Of a stretch of DNA of 64,000 nucleotides, positions 10,226 to 22,994 are shown one piece after another. The stretch comes from Phoronis australis. Its lineage: Eukaryota > Phoronida > Phoronidae. The stretch lies in the NCBI GenBank assembly GCA_002633005.1, contig NMRA01000236.1:247679-311678 (forward strand), given 5' to 3'. How positions within the stretch are numbered: the first letter of the stretch is position 1; each line of letters begins with the position of its first letter. The notes beneath the pieces were generated by a model. That model ran no database searches and had not been told where the DNA came from. It was given only the letters and a program-made list of their open reading frames with translations. A program made the translations under genes and the position numbers.

Positions 10226-10450
10226 TATCGTAAAAAGTCCAGGGCCCGGTCTGCAAATCTCCGTACTCAAGACTCATACTCGAGATTTCATACTCAAAAT
10301 CGTGCTCACTGGAGTCGTACTCAAAAAAGCGTCTTTAATGTCGCATTTCGAGTAGACTCCAAACGTACTCAAATCTGAGAGTCGTACTGGAGTTGCTATC
10401 GAACTCTTTATGATGTGAAGTGCAAAACCATGCAAAGTCGCACTAAATTC
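10226..10450 (-). mobile_element. hAT-like MITE, copy 1
   Basis: One end carries CAGGGCCCGGTCTGCAAATC followed by CTCCGTACTCA-type sequence rich in TACTC motifs. The same end occurs at 14925-15077 and 20222-20413. The CAGGG terminus suggests a non-autonomous hAT-type element, but an 8-bp target duplication was not found, so the superfamily is tentative. Confidence 0.6.
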
Positions 10451-10479
10451 AGCGCTCCGCATAGACTACCGTAACAACT

Positions 10480-11285
10480 ACCTTATCATCTGCTGTCGCT
10501 ACAATTACAAGAGTATAACATAGAATCCTGAGTGTTCTGTAACTATTATTCATTTTTTCAGTTTAAATACTATATTCTTATACCCTTTCTTGATACATTT
10601 GACTATTATTAAGCTTTACTTCTTGAGTTCCTTATCTCTCAAAAATGTCTTAAGAAATTTGTAACAGCTTATCACATCAAAGAAAGTTTACGGCTGGAGC
10701 GGAGCAGCCACAAACTCAGTGTCTGATTCAGCCAGGGGGCAAAACGAGTTCATTCTCTCCTACACTTGACACATTCACTCCTAAAATTGGCATGGTCACA
10801 CCAACTATTGACGGCATATTGAAATTTTCTTTCTTAGTAATGCAGTGGTGGACTGGTGACCCCGGGCTCGTGGGTCAGGTACCATATCACAGGCCTGCAA
10901 TCAACATTTTTAAGAGATAGTTCGAATTGCACATTTTCTTTGACGGGAGGTTGAAATTCAAAAGTTTTCTACCTTAATTGCCTATGGTGGCATTCTTCTC
11001 TAGTTAGTGGTTGTCCATATCAGCCCGAAACGCCAGTCGACATTTTGGGCCTCAGTTGTTTGCTTCCTGGTCAACCCCTGTTCTCCCTTGCTATTTTAGT
11101 CTTGACATAGAACCCATTGCCGTGTAAGCCTACGCTGCTGTCAAAACTTTGATACTGTATCTTTGCATTTTACCGGGATGAATCAAGTTAGCTGAAATTT
11201 GGCACGTGAGTTAAAAAACTACATGTAGGCTACAGGCATTCAGAATTCATCAGTGAACGGGACGAGACGTCTATTTAATAATCGG
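10480..11285 (-). repeat. Inverted repeat arm, partner 15795-16220
   Basis: Reverse complement of this segment matches 15795-16220 over two blocks (about 10490-10683 and 11085-11280) that share ACGTCTCGTCCCGTTCACTG, ACTCACGTGCCAAAT and TTACAAATTTCTTAAGACAT. About 400 bp at 10684-11084 is present only here, an insertion of unknown type. Confidence 0.75.
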
Positions 11286-11479
11286 CAAACAAAATTTGGA
11301 ATGCCATTCGGGAATTGAGGAATTATAGATGACTAAACTATGATTTGAAATGTACCCGACAGGGAAGCATATGGGGAAGTGACATTCAGTGTTAATGTTA
11401 CACTTTGATGATCGAATAAATTTTTCATCAACAGTCAAGTTTGTCACTAATTATTGTAACCACAACATTTCTTCAGTTT

Positions 11480-13010
11480 TAAAGCCCCATACAGTGCAGT
11501 TGTGCTTATATTTTATGAAGCTGAAAGGATTACTGATAACGCTTGCGAATTGTCATTTTCCTGTTGACCTATAGAAATGTGCAGCGATCAAAATGAAGTA
11601 TTACCTTTGTTTGCATTTGATTTGTAAGTGTGTGTAATTGATTTTAGAGCTTTCTTAAGAAGGGCTTTGAACTGCTTTAAGTTTTGTGTTAACTTGTCTA
11701 CAACAAAATTTCCAAATGCAAGAAAAGTATGTTTTCAACTGTAGCTAGCTGGATAAGAATCTGCTATGCACAAGATTCGAGAATAAACAATTATCAGTGT
11801 ATTTAAAAACAAAATGGCAAACTGAATAACCACATACATACAAAGAAACAACATTGTTAAAAACAGTTGTAAATTTCCCAATGCAACGGAGACCATAATT
11901 AGACATATCAAGGGCTGACTTTCTGAATTAGGCTCAATTCTCTCAGGTTAATGCTGAAGGATTGCTTTTCACTAGATAGATGGTCAGGCGGCTGGTTTCA
12001 GTCGTTTTCTCTCACCTGTAACACAACAGAGAATGTTAGCAAATTATAAAAGAAAACACAAGACAAAACTACTTTTGTAAGGCATAACATACTTGACGTT
12101 TCATCTTAATGTTTATATGTAAAAACTAATAATTTTTGTATCCAAGTCTTATTTAAGATCTGAATTAAAATATGTGAAATAGGATAAAAGTGATTTAAAA
12201 ATGTGTATTTTTCATGACACCTATAATGTGCTTCTAATCTCAACAAATAAAATTCATTTCAGGTGTCAATGTTTATTCCAATGCAACGTTACGACATTTA
12301 CTGAATAGCTTATTCATGTTTTAAAATTCCATAACTGATCTGGTAGTCCTGGGGATGGGGTCCCTTATAAAATAAGGAAAATCACTCATCTAGAGAATTT
12401 TATTGGACATAGCACAGTTTTGAAGAGAAACTGCTGTGAAAATGTCACCCTTTACTTCTGAGTGTCACGTACCATACACCTCTTATGTTGGGCGCACTCC
12501 CACCTAGGACAATATGTGAATATGTGCTGCTAGCCTACCCGGCATCCGAGTCCCGGGTGAGTTTCCGAAAAGAAACACTTAGTTCCACTCAATAAACCCG
12601 TTATTCAGTGGGGTAACTGATGGGGAAAACATCACCGAACGATATCGATAGAAACTGGTTGCTAAAAACTTACCAAGTAACGTTACAGTATGTAGTCTCG
12701 CAATGGAAATGCATAGAGCACACACGGGGCTTCGGCATCCACACACTTTTTGTCTGTTGGTTGACCCTTTTGACCGCAATTCTTCACGAATGTAGTAATC
12801 TTAGGTCTTTTGGGAACTTGTGACCACCTGTCGAAGACTTGCAACAGGGATAATAGCAATAAGGCTTAGCGCGACGACGTATTTTTATAACAATTTCGTC
12901 TTTTTACCAGCAGTTTACATGCAGACAGCGACGAATGCACAATTCAATCACCACTAGTACAGCAGCGACATCGCGAGGAGAATTCTCCGAATAGCCCCAT
13001 TACAAACGAA
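11480..13010 (-). mobile_element. THAP-domain DNA transposon remnant, copy A
   Basis: About 1.5 kb that matches 51885-55380 in reverse complement once the latter's 2-kb insertion is removed. Its minus strand carries a relic THAP exon (12674-12890). THAP zinc fingers are the DNA-binding domain of P-element-type and some other transposases, so a P-like element is the simplest reading. No DDE/D catalytic core is seen; this is a deletion derivative or a decayed copy. Confidence 0.65.
12674..12890 (-). pseudogene. THAP zinc-finger exon relic
   Basis: On the minus strand the frame reads RRRAKPYCYYPCCKSSTGG, HKFPKDLRLLHS, a stop, RIAVKRVNQQTKSVWMPKP and RVCSMHF, ending at a GTAAGT donor at 12673. 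This matches the THAP pattern: C-x2/4-C, an F/H-x-FPKD motif, a W near the middle, and RVCS-x-HF. Copy B at 51989-52219 has an intact AWRIAV where this copy has the stop, but carries other breaks. Both copies are non-functional. Confidence 0.7.
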
Positions 13011-14489
13011 GTAGCCATTCAATAAAGGGTATACACGTTGAAAATTTTAATTAAAATTCTCCAGTATGCAGACGATTTCCATTGATTTCTTCAAGTTTAA
13101 AAAGTTGGACATAAATTGTCTAAAAATTTAAAAACATGTTGGGTTATTGTCTGACTTATGGTACTGCTAAATGTCAAAACGTGAGAAGGGTTATACCTAG
13201 GTCAAAAGAAAGAGTCTTGACACGCTTTATAACTTCAAGTGGATTCATGGCAAAAAATCACGAACTAGGGTGCAGTCCTTTCAGTCATAATAAACAAAAA
13301 AGGAGTTCCTATATTTTTAACTTAAAATTAAACCACTTAAAAAGTATCTTACTGTTTGCCGGGAAAAGCCACAATATGTCTTTGCCAAGCAGAATTAGTG
13401 CACTTTCGATAGTCTATGTAATGAGTAATTATCGGATGGATAGCGCAAATGGAACGAAAGAACATACAATTTAAATTGTGTTTGGCAAGATAAACCCATA
13501 AAAATTTTAAAAATGTGACTGCATATTCTCATGAAAATGATGGTTTTTCAGTTACTGATATAAATATTATGTTCAAGTAGCAAAGTGGGCTAACAGATGC
13601 TTGGGTGGAAACGACGCAGTTTTAAGTGTTTCCAAACTCTATTTTCAAAACATATGGGGGTAGTCTGATCTTCAAATCAACTTATAGTAAGTTCTTATCT
13701 CATGCAAATTTTTATATATGTTGTCACGACATTTCAACTGCTTAGGAAAACATTTTTGACTACTTACACAAGAACAAACCAATTGAGGCATCCAGACTCG
13801 ATGTGGCTTACAATACTGTAGCAATTAAAAAATTCATTAATTACCAAAATGGAGGAACTTGGAAGAATATATGTTTGTATCTACTGTATTTGCTTTACTT
13901 TGAGAAATAGAATATTAAAATCAAAATAAACATGCTATCGAATGTTTTTCGGTAAAATGATTTCTTGGGACAAAAATTGATGAATGTTTTGTTACTGCGG
14001 AGAGAGACCCACCCGTCCTGGACAGTTGCTCAATCCGTTCCCAAATTTAGCCCCAGCTATTGAAAACATATGACTACGCTAGTGGCGGCAAACTTCATAG
14101 TGTCGGGCTACAAAAACATACATCGAGAAAATGCTATATCGTTCATCTGAAATTCAAGATAACAATGATATGATTGCTAAAAATGTGTATTTTCTAGCTA
14201 AAGTGATGTTCCAAATATCAACTAATCGAAAGTTGCTACGACGAATATTCTTTGTAAACGAGTAAACAATTTGCCAGCCAATAGTCTGGTTCAAATACGC
14301 GTGCACTGAGGTCAGTGGTGCCGGAACGGCCACGGTGATTCGGGTAGCCTCCTAATGTAGCTATCTGCATCCCTGTAATGAGTAATAGCTGTGTGTTAGT
14401 TTTATATTCCAAGTCAGTTAAAGCAGCTATATAAATTCACCTTGTGTAAAGAAACCCGTCGAACTTTTGATAAATACGCGTACACCTAT
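13011..14489. other. AT-rich non-coding sequence
   Basis: No supported gene or repeat. The frame at 13136-13474 (+) has no recognisable domain. Confidence 0.4.
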
Positions 14490-14635
14490 GGTTACAACGG
14501 TAACAAAGCGACATATACCGTTGGTTGCATAATGGGAGGTGTCGCTCGTAATTGACGGGCGTAAATTGCGAGGGCAAATTAGCGCGACACTTCCCTCCCA
14601 GGGACCAACGATAGATATGCTACCACGGTGCATAG
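14490..14635. repeat. Imperfect inverted repeat (hairpin)
   Basis: ACCGTTGGT...GGGAGGTGTCGC on the left faces GCGACACTTCCCTCCC...ACCAACGAT on the right across roughly 40 bp. A short foldback element or MITE is likely. Confidence 0.6.
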
Positions 14636-14924
14636 CAAACGGTAGCACAATCAATTCAACTAAAGATACAGATATCCATACTGAAATATAGCGGTGGTGT
14701 GGTCGTCAAATCGACTGGTACCAACGCATTCCCGCATTATGCTCAGAGGTGGTTTAACTAGAGTTGAGTTTGAGTTGCACAACACCCTAAAACCTATCCT
14801 CGAAAATGTTTGTTGCACCACGCCAAATGCGTTGTTCAACAATAGTGACAGGGTGCGTGATTATGTGACGTATGCAACCAGGGCCAAAAGGTTAACAGCG
14901 CTTCAACGTACGTTCAAGTGCCAG

Positions 14925-15360
14925 GGCCCGGTCTCCATTCTCCGTACTCAGACTCGAATCATGCTTAAACGACATTAGATACGCTTTTTTGAGTACGACT
15001 CCAGTAAGCACGATTTTGAGTATGGAATCTCGAGTATGAGTATGAGTCTGAGTACGGAGATTGGAGACCGGGCCCTGGGCCCGGTCTCCAATCTCCGTAC
15101 TCAGACTCGAATCATGCTCAAACTCACACTTCATACTCAACTCGAGTACAGAATCAGCATTGGTGTATTCAATGTCATACTCGAAAAATCTGTACTCGAA
15201 ATTTCGAGCACGTACTCAGTTTTCGAGTGTACTCGAACTGGAGTGTATCTCATCTATATTTCGAGTAGGATTTTGAGGAAAAATTCGGAGTCTATGCTCA
15301 AATTTCAAGTTTGGTATGGCAGTGTGCTTGAAATCGTACTCGAAAATAAATAGGAGCCAG
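14925..15360. mobile_element. hAT-like MITE pair fused head to head
   Basis: A complete unit of about 153 bp runs from CAGGGCCCGGTCTCC at 14925 to GGAGACCGGGCCCTG at about 15077. A second left end (GGGCCCGGTCTCCAATC) starts immediately, sharing the terminal bases, and continues to about 15360 through a TACTCGA-rich body. It is related to copies at 10226-10450 and 20222-20413. Confidence 0.7.
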
Positions 15361-15794
15361 AGAACAAAATATCGAAAGGGAACCAAGAAACACAGCAAAT
15401 CTAAAAAAATAAGTCCTCTTACCGTATCTCAGCACTTCAATTTCAGTTCAGAGATAATAGTTTTCATCTTAAATCTTCTTATTCTTCATCTTATTAACCC
15501 GCCGTATCACTGTATGTTATGGCCGCCATTCTACCTCTACAATTCCTGGCAACAGGCGCATTGTAATCCTTTGTCGGCGAGTCATAACAAGCGTAGAAAG
15601 CAGTTGAGGGAAAAGTCGTGGGAGAAGTTTGTGCTTCCCTTATTTCGGTACGTGTGTCTACGTTTTGTAAGGTTTCCAAAAGACGAGGAGGGGAGGGAAG
15701 TTAAAAAAGCTCGCTTCCCTGTCAGGTACATTTCTCATCATAACTTAGTCATCTGTAATTCCTCAATCCTCAAATGGAATTCTAGATTTTGTTT

Positions 15795-16220
15795 GCCGAT
15801 TTCTAAGTAGACGTCTCGTCCCGTTCACTGCCACTGGTGAACTCTGAATGCCTGCACAAGTATTGTTTTTTAACTCACGTGCCAAATGTCGACTCACTTG
15901 ATACATCCCGGTAAATTACAAAGATACAGTATCAAAGTTTGACATCAGCGTAGGCCTACACAGCAATGCCGGGTCTTATGTCAAGACTAAATTAGCAACA
16001 GAGATGTGATGTGATAAGCTGTTACAAATTTCTTAAGACATTTTCGGGACTGGGTGAGGAACTCAAGAAGCAAAGCTTAATTGTTGCCAAATGCATCAAA
16101 GAAATGCCATAAGAATATTTATTGAAACTAAAAAATGAATAACAGTTACAGAACACTCAGAATTTCATGTTATAGACATACTCTTGTAGTTGTAGCGACA
16201 GCAGACGATAATGTAGGCCT
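15795..16220 (+). repeat. Inverted repeat arm, partner 10480-11285
   Basis: Matches the reverse complement of 10480-11285 without that arm's 400-bp extra segment. The open frame at 16135-16341 lies partly in it and is not a recognisable gene. Confidence 0.75.
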
Positions 16221-19200
16221 AGTTCCTGGGGTGGTCTATTCCACCATAGATATTAGTAAAGAGATTCGCGACTCCGTGAAGTCTCGCGGCCTAACACAAA
16301 AGTACGTGAGCAGGATTCAAAACTTCCGGTCTCATGGCTAAGCGTATTTAGTAACGAAGGTGAACTTTAGTTTTTATTTCACGCACGTCAAGCAAATTTT
16401 TGAGTTTGAAATTAATTTGTTGTGTTTAATGCAAACTAAATCGCGTATGCGACCCATTCAAGTCGGATTATTGGTACGAAACGTGACGTGTCGGAATTAA
16501 CTTGACACGTTGTTGATCGGCCCGCTTGCTGGCACAGTTCAACACAGGAATCGAGGAGTTTGGCCCAATGAAAAGGTTGAGCTAAATGGATAATTCTTTT
16601 CACCAGTTGAATTCTCAGTCATTTACTATGAAATTTAGTTTGAATTTTGTGATTTTGTATGAATTTTGGATCGACCTAAATGCAGTTTCTCATTCGTCAC
16701 TATGTTTACAATACATAAGCCATGGTTTACTAATATATCCAAAATTCAGCAAGAGCGAAATTTTGCCATTTTTCATGATTTTCAGAAGCTCATATATATA
16801 TGATGAAAGGTGGTGAAAAATGAAAAGGATGCCATCAAAATATTTAAACTTTCTTCTTTATATTGATATCCGTTTCAACAAATGGGGGCATTCATGAATA
16901 TTTTTAAAAATCAAAGTACTGCAGCACTTGAGAAGGGGATAAATTTTCAGTAGCTAAATGGCCGTTACTGAACCGATTTTAAAGATATGTATATCCAGGA
17001 GCAGATCCAGGATTTTGTGTTAGAGGGACCAGAGCAGAATATTAGCCAGGATTTTGTCATTCAGACATTGGCACTCCCGATCTGCCAAATGGAATCTGGG
17101 GGAATTTTAGGGGGGTTTAGCCCTCTTGGCCACCCTCTAAATCCGCTATTGATGTCAAACTGCTAAAAACATCTGCCTTAAGTGTACACTTTTTTTTTGA
17201 TAAAAGTATGGGAAAATGTAGTTTTTTAAATGAATGCCTTTTCAATTTCTAACCTGGAAAAATCCTGCAAGTGTACTCTTCCAAAAAAGGTAGTCATTTT
17301 TGGGAACATTGCAGACCTTTCCAGGGTTAAAACTGAACTCAAATTTGATAGGTCAAATGGATTAAACAGAACCAGTCAAAACTTCCCTAAATTACATAAA
17401 GTGACCGAAATTGGTGAAATATTTTCATTATAACAGTACAGAATATTTTTAAAATTCAATTTAACTTCAGTTTTGGGGATAGATTCAGTCTATTTTCTTC
17501 AAAAATAATTTTGTTACATGTTTTCTACCTTGTGGTGCTGTGATCAGTTTCATTTTTAAAAAATTATATTTTGCATTAAAATAATTGTTTATTCAAGGCT
17601 GCAGTACATCAAAACCGTTTAGAATACGAGTATGCTCTTTTTGGATGGTCACTAACACAACGCCTCTCAATTCTTATATTATTTGACAGGAATGAAATTG
17701 ATTTAAATTTCGTTGAAATTTTATTGTCCAATTTAATTTTGTTTAATTAAAAATGCACATGATCATTTTTATCATATGGTGCTTAACTTAAGATTGTGAA
17801 AACATTGATCTCACTTGGGGAAAAAGAATAATTCGTATAACCTCAAAGATTTTTGAATAAATGACGAAATACTCTGAAAAAAACTAGGTTTCTGGTTTTT
17901 GCTATTTTTGAAATCATTTGTTACACCAATTTCATTTTTAGAATTGTTTTGAAATATTTTGGAACAAAAAATATTTTCACCGAACCATGGTAATTCTTCA
18001 AGTGTTTTGTCGTTTTAAAAGTGGTTTGGTGACGACATGTTGTTAACCTACATGTAAAGGACTCTATCTTGTTTTAGCAACACAGTAAGCTATGGATTCC
18101 CAAATATAGTTGTCTAAATTTTTGGGTGCCATTTGCTGAAAAAAGGCTATTTTTGCGGCTGCAAAAATTAAAAAACTCGAAAATACATTTCAAAAATATA
18201 TATAAGTGGCTAAAGCTACCATTTTAGACTATTGAAGTGTTTCTGATGAAATTTGTATTTTGCTTTGCTCTGACAGCTCTATTTTGTAACACATAGTATG
18301 CAAAGGGTGTTTTTGTATTCGTTCTCAGAAATGTATACAACACTTTATGTAATGTTGTTATGTTTTTTCCCGTTTGTTATTGTAAAAATCCCTGTGCATA
18401 TTCGTGTTGTCATTTTTCACTTACCAATTGTAAAGTAAGGCAGGGGAATCCCAGACCCCTGTTACTTACTCATTGGAACTGGGAAAATAAAAAAAAAGAA
18501 AAATGTCTATTTTGTGTGTTCTGTGCTATCTGATAACCACTAAAAATAAGGCTGACAGAACACCTTTCATAACCCGATTCTTTACCTCTCATGTCCTCTA
18601 TTTCAAATTTTGTGGTATTTTGTTTCAGTTGGTGGTTTCATTTCATGTTATAACTTATTTCTTCTGCAGGCAAAAATATAACACTTAAAACTGAATTCCC
18701 TTCACTGTGTAGAAAGTGCAAAAACTTAATTTATAAAAAATATAATATACAAGTTTCCTTTCGAACATTGAATATCTGTTGGGGTCACAAAACCCTAAAA
18801 AAAATACAGTGCCAACTGGTCCTTCCAAATTTTGACTTCTTCAAATCAATCGCTGGTTACCTCCACTACTCAATGGTGGCATTAATTCTATTGTGGCAAT
18901 TAAACATTCACGCTCAATGCGATACTGAAAATTAGCTCAGTTTTTAGTTAAAAAGCCTTAGAAGAGTCCTGGGGGAAAAGTTCACTTTCACAAAATCACG
19001 TTCCAGATACAACTCTTCGTTCCATATTACTTTATAGATATTCTTTGTATTTGTAACATTTAGAGGATGTTCAGAAGCTGAAAGATAGGAATAGACATTA
19101 GATCTTAATGAGCATGCCCACCTTCATAATCATAAGTATCACTTGCCAAGAAACTGGAGAATATGTCAACTCAGTCGACATGGAGAGCATGATGTGCTGC

Positions 19201-20221
19201 TATTGAAAATATTGAGAGTCCTTTTCGATTACATTCACGAAGCCCATTTTGAATGAGCATCAAACAGGGTCATGCTGCACTTGTTTGCGTGACATTCTTG
19301 TTACCCCCTCCATTTGTCAGTCTTTGCAGTATTTCACACCTGCTGTGTACCATTGCACATTTGATTAGCTTTTACTTTGTGGTGGTATTACTGAGTCATT
19401 TTATTTCCACTTGATGAAACAAGTATTTTTGAAATATAGTTCGTCGTCTCTTGGTCAGTTTCTTTACCAATGTTCTGACGATACGAACGGAATGGAATAA
19501 AGATTGTTAACAGCAACAAGTGTCATGTATCGAACCAATTTTGCTTAATCGTAGCTATGTTTAGAAGTTGCCTTACAGTGTACTTTTGGCCTATGATAGT
19601 AGTGACAGCAAGTTTTTGACACACAAGTTTTTGACACTCAAGTTTTGCAAATGATATGTCAATGTCAGTTAGCCTTTGGCCCTTCCCCCTGGAACAAACT
19701 GTATGTGAATTACAAATATCTATTGTGTAACATTGCTACAAACTCATTTTTGTTGGTTAATACTTGTGCTCATGATTATGAGCTGATTTGTACGGCACAA
19801 AATTTAAAAAAACATCAATACTAATTCCAACAAAAATTAGCTGGTGCGACTGCGTAAGTGTAAATGATAAATGATAAACACGGGAAAATCAGCTGAAGAC
19901 GTTTCTGGCGTTAAAAACTCATAACATGTCTGAATTATCTTGTGAATGTTTGAAATGACATGATAGAGAGTATACGCATTTTATTTTTACAAGTCTTAAA
20001 AACTCCAAAAAAATCCAGCAATTCGACTCATTACTTTACCAAATCTTGAAACGAGGGAACGACCGCTCCATAAAACCGGAAGTTTTCTATCCTGCGTGTG
20101 CAGCGCCCTCTCATCGTTAGTGCTTATGTCCCGTGGCCCGCGACATGCGCAACACGCTTTAACGGGAGTTGGCAGTCCTTATCAATAGTCTATGATTCCA
20201 CAATAGGGAGCGATGAATCAA
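16221..20221. other. Long AT-rich non-coding stretch
   Basis: About 4 kb with many stops in all frames. Apart from the dispersed repeat at 17065-17150 and a short CAAGTTTTTGACAC duplication near 19610-19645, I see no gene, RNA or mobile element that I can support. Confidence 0.6.
17065..17150 (+). repeat. Dispersed repeat, copy 2 of 3
   Basis: GATCTGCCAAATGGAATCTG, AATTTTAGGGGG and CCCTCTAAATCCGC blocks match the copies at 9370-9465 and 26395-26490. Confidence 0.7.
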
Positions 20222-20413
20222 CACGGCTTTGCGTGATTTTGCATTTCACATCATAAAGAGTTCCATAGCAACTCGAGTATGAGTGTCAGATTTGAGTACG
20301 GTCTACTCTAGATACGCTTTTTTTGAGTACGACTCCAGTGAGCACGATTTTGAGTATGAAATCTCGAGTATGAGTACGAGTCTGAGTACGGAGATTGGAG
20401 ACCGGGCCCTGGT
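20222..20413 (+). mobile_element. hAT-like MITE, copy 3
   Basis: Ends in GGAGACCGGGCCCTG and shares the AGTACGACTCCAGTGAGCAC block and the flank CACATCATAAAGAGTTC with the reverse complement of 10226-10450. Confidence 0.65.
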
Positions 20414-20654
20414 GAGGATTCGAGGATACTAAAGTACGGTCAATACCACTGGCAAGCATTACCTCAATTTTGTTTTCAAACCCGACCAAACAAGGAGTTT
20501 CCTGAAAAGCGGCAGCAGCCCCCAATCGAAGTCTCACGAATTACTAGACGCAGACATATCCATTTCTCAAGTCCAACTATTCGGCATGTCCGCCTCATTT
20601 TCTATCAATTTAGAATGTTACATCCTTCTATTGATCAATACGAAGCGAGAGTAG

Positions 20655-20775
20655 CGTTCGATAACGCTAGAACCTAGCTAAAACAGCAAGGGTTCACGAG
20701 ATTACGCAAGACATTGCTGTGTATTTTCAATGAGAGCACGGGATTTTGGCTAGATTCTTCTCTACGAGAGAAAGC
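20655..20775 (+). repeat. MITE-like repeat, partner at 6790-6950
   Basis: Reverse-complement relative of 6790-6950, sharing AACGCTAGAACCTAGCTAAAA-like and GAGATTACG blocks. Confidence 0.5.
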
Positions 20776-21429
20776 CACTGAACTCTACCCAGGTTACATC
20801 ATACTTTCACAATGGTCAGGGAAAGTTGCAGAAACACCTTGTCAAAATCTAAAATAACCACTAGAGTATTCCGAGTAGAACCCTTCGGAATATCAACCCC
20901 TGTGTCATATGCACATGTGAAAAGGTTTTGTATGCACATTGATTCGATAATTTTGACAAAAACTTACCAACGAGAACTATCCAGTTAAAAACTAAAATAG
21001 GAACAAGGCAGCTAGAGATATTTTGTCGAATCCAACCGAAAATTGACTGGTTCCGGCGCACAGTCCTATACTTCAGTGTCAAGTTTCAAAGAAATCTTTT
21101 GAAAGGTTCCCTTGAGATCACCTGGGAACACTTTTGGCAAGGAATGTCTTGTCGAAAACTATAACTAAAACTAAAATGACTACTAGGTGATGTGCAAGGG
21201 CAGTCAAATCCATCTTAAAATCGTTTGGTGATGGAAAATTCTTCTCACGTGTCCATGTATTAAATTTTATTGAAGGAGAATGCCACCTGATTTAATTAGT
21301 CTTTTTTGCCGTCTTAATCGGTCTATATCCACATCGCCTCGCATACGGTCGACCTTACCTTGCCAAGAGGTGTCGCGTTAACCTGCGAGGAAGGTGACAA
21401 ACGACGTCAGAAGTTCATACGCAGAGTGA

Positions 21430-21645
21430 ATGCCGCTATGTTGCGGTGCATCGTTCCCACTTGTCCGAACTAAGCAGCTGCGAGGAAAGCGGGTATATCG
21501 TTTTTTACTTCCTCGAGAGTCCGAAATGCTTAAGAAGTGGCTCATGGTAGTGAAGAATGAAATGTACGGTGTAAATAGCAAGTATGAGGCCGTGAAACAT
21601 CTACGTGTCTGTGGCCTGCAGACGTCGACAGTGCCTGACGAATGC
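21430..21645 (+). pseudogene. THAP-like exon relic in the TTAA element
   Basis: Just inside the left end the plus strand reads MLRCIVPTCPN, a stop/frameshift, then KAGISFF and, in another frame, LPRESEMLKKWLMVVKNEMY followed by EAVKHLRVCGLQT. The C-x4-C start and RVCG end fit a THAP finger, but the final HF is replaced by QT and the frame is broken. The same changes occur in copy 2, suggesting decay before amplification. Confidence 0.55.
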
Positions 21646-22237
21646 CGGCATACCAAATAACTCTATACGTTCCGTTGTCTGAGCTTCTTCACGCCGCCTC
21701 TATAGTATTTCTTCATCACTGTATTCCTGTTCGAATTGATAGCCTGTAAAACTTAACGATCCACCTGCGAAGTCGGTACTGATGAGCTCTAGCTCGTCCT
21801 AAATCGGGATCGAGTTGCCATGTTGGCGTTTATTATGCTGAGCGTTCTTTTTCAAAATGAATTATTCTCACCCTAACCAATACTTATATAAAACTGAAAC
21901 AAATTCTGTCTCATTAGATGCAATTTGTAATGCCTTTGGAGTGTTCGTGAGTGCAAATGATTTGAGAAGCCAGCAATGAATAAATCACTGCGTTACCGCG
22001 GCTTTCGGGTGCAATAAAACTAATTGACGGGACACCGAGGCCGTGTAAGCTGATGCTAATTTAGTGTTTGCTGGCAGAAAATGTTGTGAAACAACTCGGT
22101 TTCCATTCCACGGCCAGGGGTTAGGGAAATCTTTATTTATATTTACATTACTCAAATAATGATTGTTCAATGTACCCGGAATTCGCGGCTCCCGACGAGT
22201 AAATAGATTTGCAGTTTCGTGGCTAATTCACCAACAT

Positions 22238-22994
22238 TGTTACTGCAGACGCAATCATTCATATTGCCTGTGCATATTAAGTATTGTTTTCTGTTGTACT
22301 CATTTTCAAGTACCCCCCAGATTGTGAACTTGTCACGTGGTAGTGACATTTAAAATCGTTTTACCCGCCTGTTCCATTCATTCGTATTTCGTATTTATCT
22401 GTGTGCAGTGTATGCATGTCATTGGTTTCGTCGTCGAGATTGCAGGATTTTTTGTGATATAAGTATTGTTCTTTTGCTTATCGTTATGTTCTGGTTTGTG
22501 CAATGCATTCCCTTGTGTCCCGCGTAGTTTCAGTATTTTCGCTTTATTTACTTCGCCGTATTTCGTCGTTTGTGGTTCGTGTCGAGGGTTCGGGCGTTGT
22601 TCGCTGCGACCTCGAGATTGCAATTCACAAACCGGTCTGTTTCTAGCTCATATTATCGTAATGGTTTAGTGTGACTTGATATCTAGTTTGCGTCACGGTC
22701 TCACGGCAGAATTGTGTATGAATTAGGTTCGTTTTTGTATTTTCATATAAGATTCAGTTTATCTGATGTAGCCATTTCGTTACTTGTATATTTTCTTCGT
22801 TGATGTAAATGACGGTTTTTGTATATATTGTCAATGCCTGTGCTTGTATTATATTTCGTAGTAGTGACTCGGGGTTTTGTTTATTTCATTTTACGGGTTT
22901 GTCTATGTACTGACGGCACTCGAATAAAAGAATTAGGGTGTACGTAGAATCACCTGTGTTTCTCTCGATTGTTCGCTGACACTGCGCCAGAACA
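22238..22994. mobile_element. Solo LTR with 5-bp target duplication
   Basis: The 757-bp unit starts TGTTACTGCAG and ends GCCAGAACA, with TGTT...AACA termini. It is flanked by AACAT at 22233-22237 and again at 22995-22999. An AATAAA lies near 22924, about 70 bp before the end, so the LTR probably reads on the plus strand. Copy 2 of the host transposon lacks it, which confirms the insertion boundaries. The 5-bp duplication fits Ty3/gypsy or related LTR elements. Confidence 0.88.

Noticed and set aside
15316-15810. 164-residue plus-strand frame with an FVRFPKDEE stretch as a THAP gene
   Set aside because: FPKD alone is weak evidence; the expected Cys pair, Trp and RVC-x-HF end are not present in order.
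21776-21806. Hammerhead ribozyme suggested by CTGATGAG at about 21779
   Set aside because: No GAAA and cleavage triplet follow in the right order, and the sequence is the complement of a transposon exon relic.
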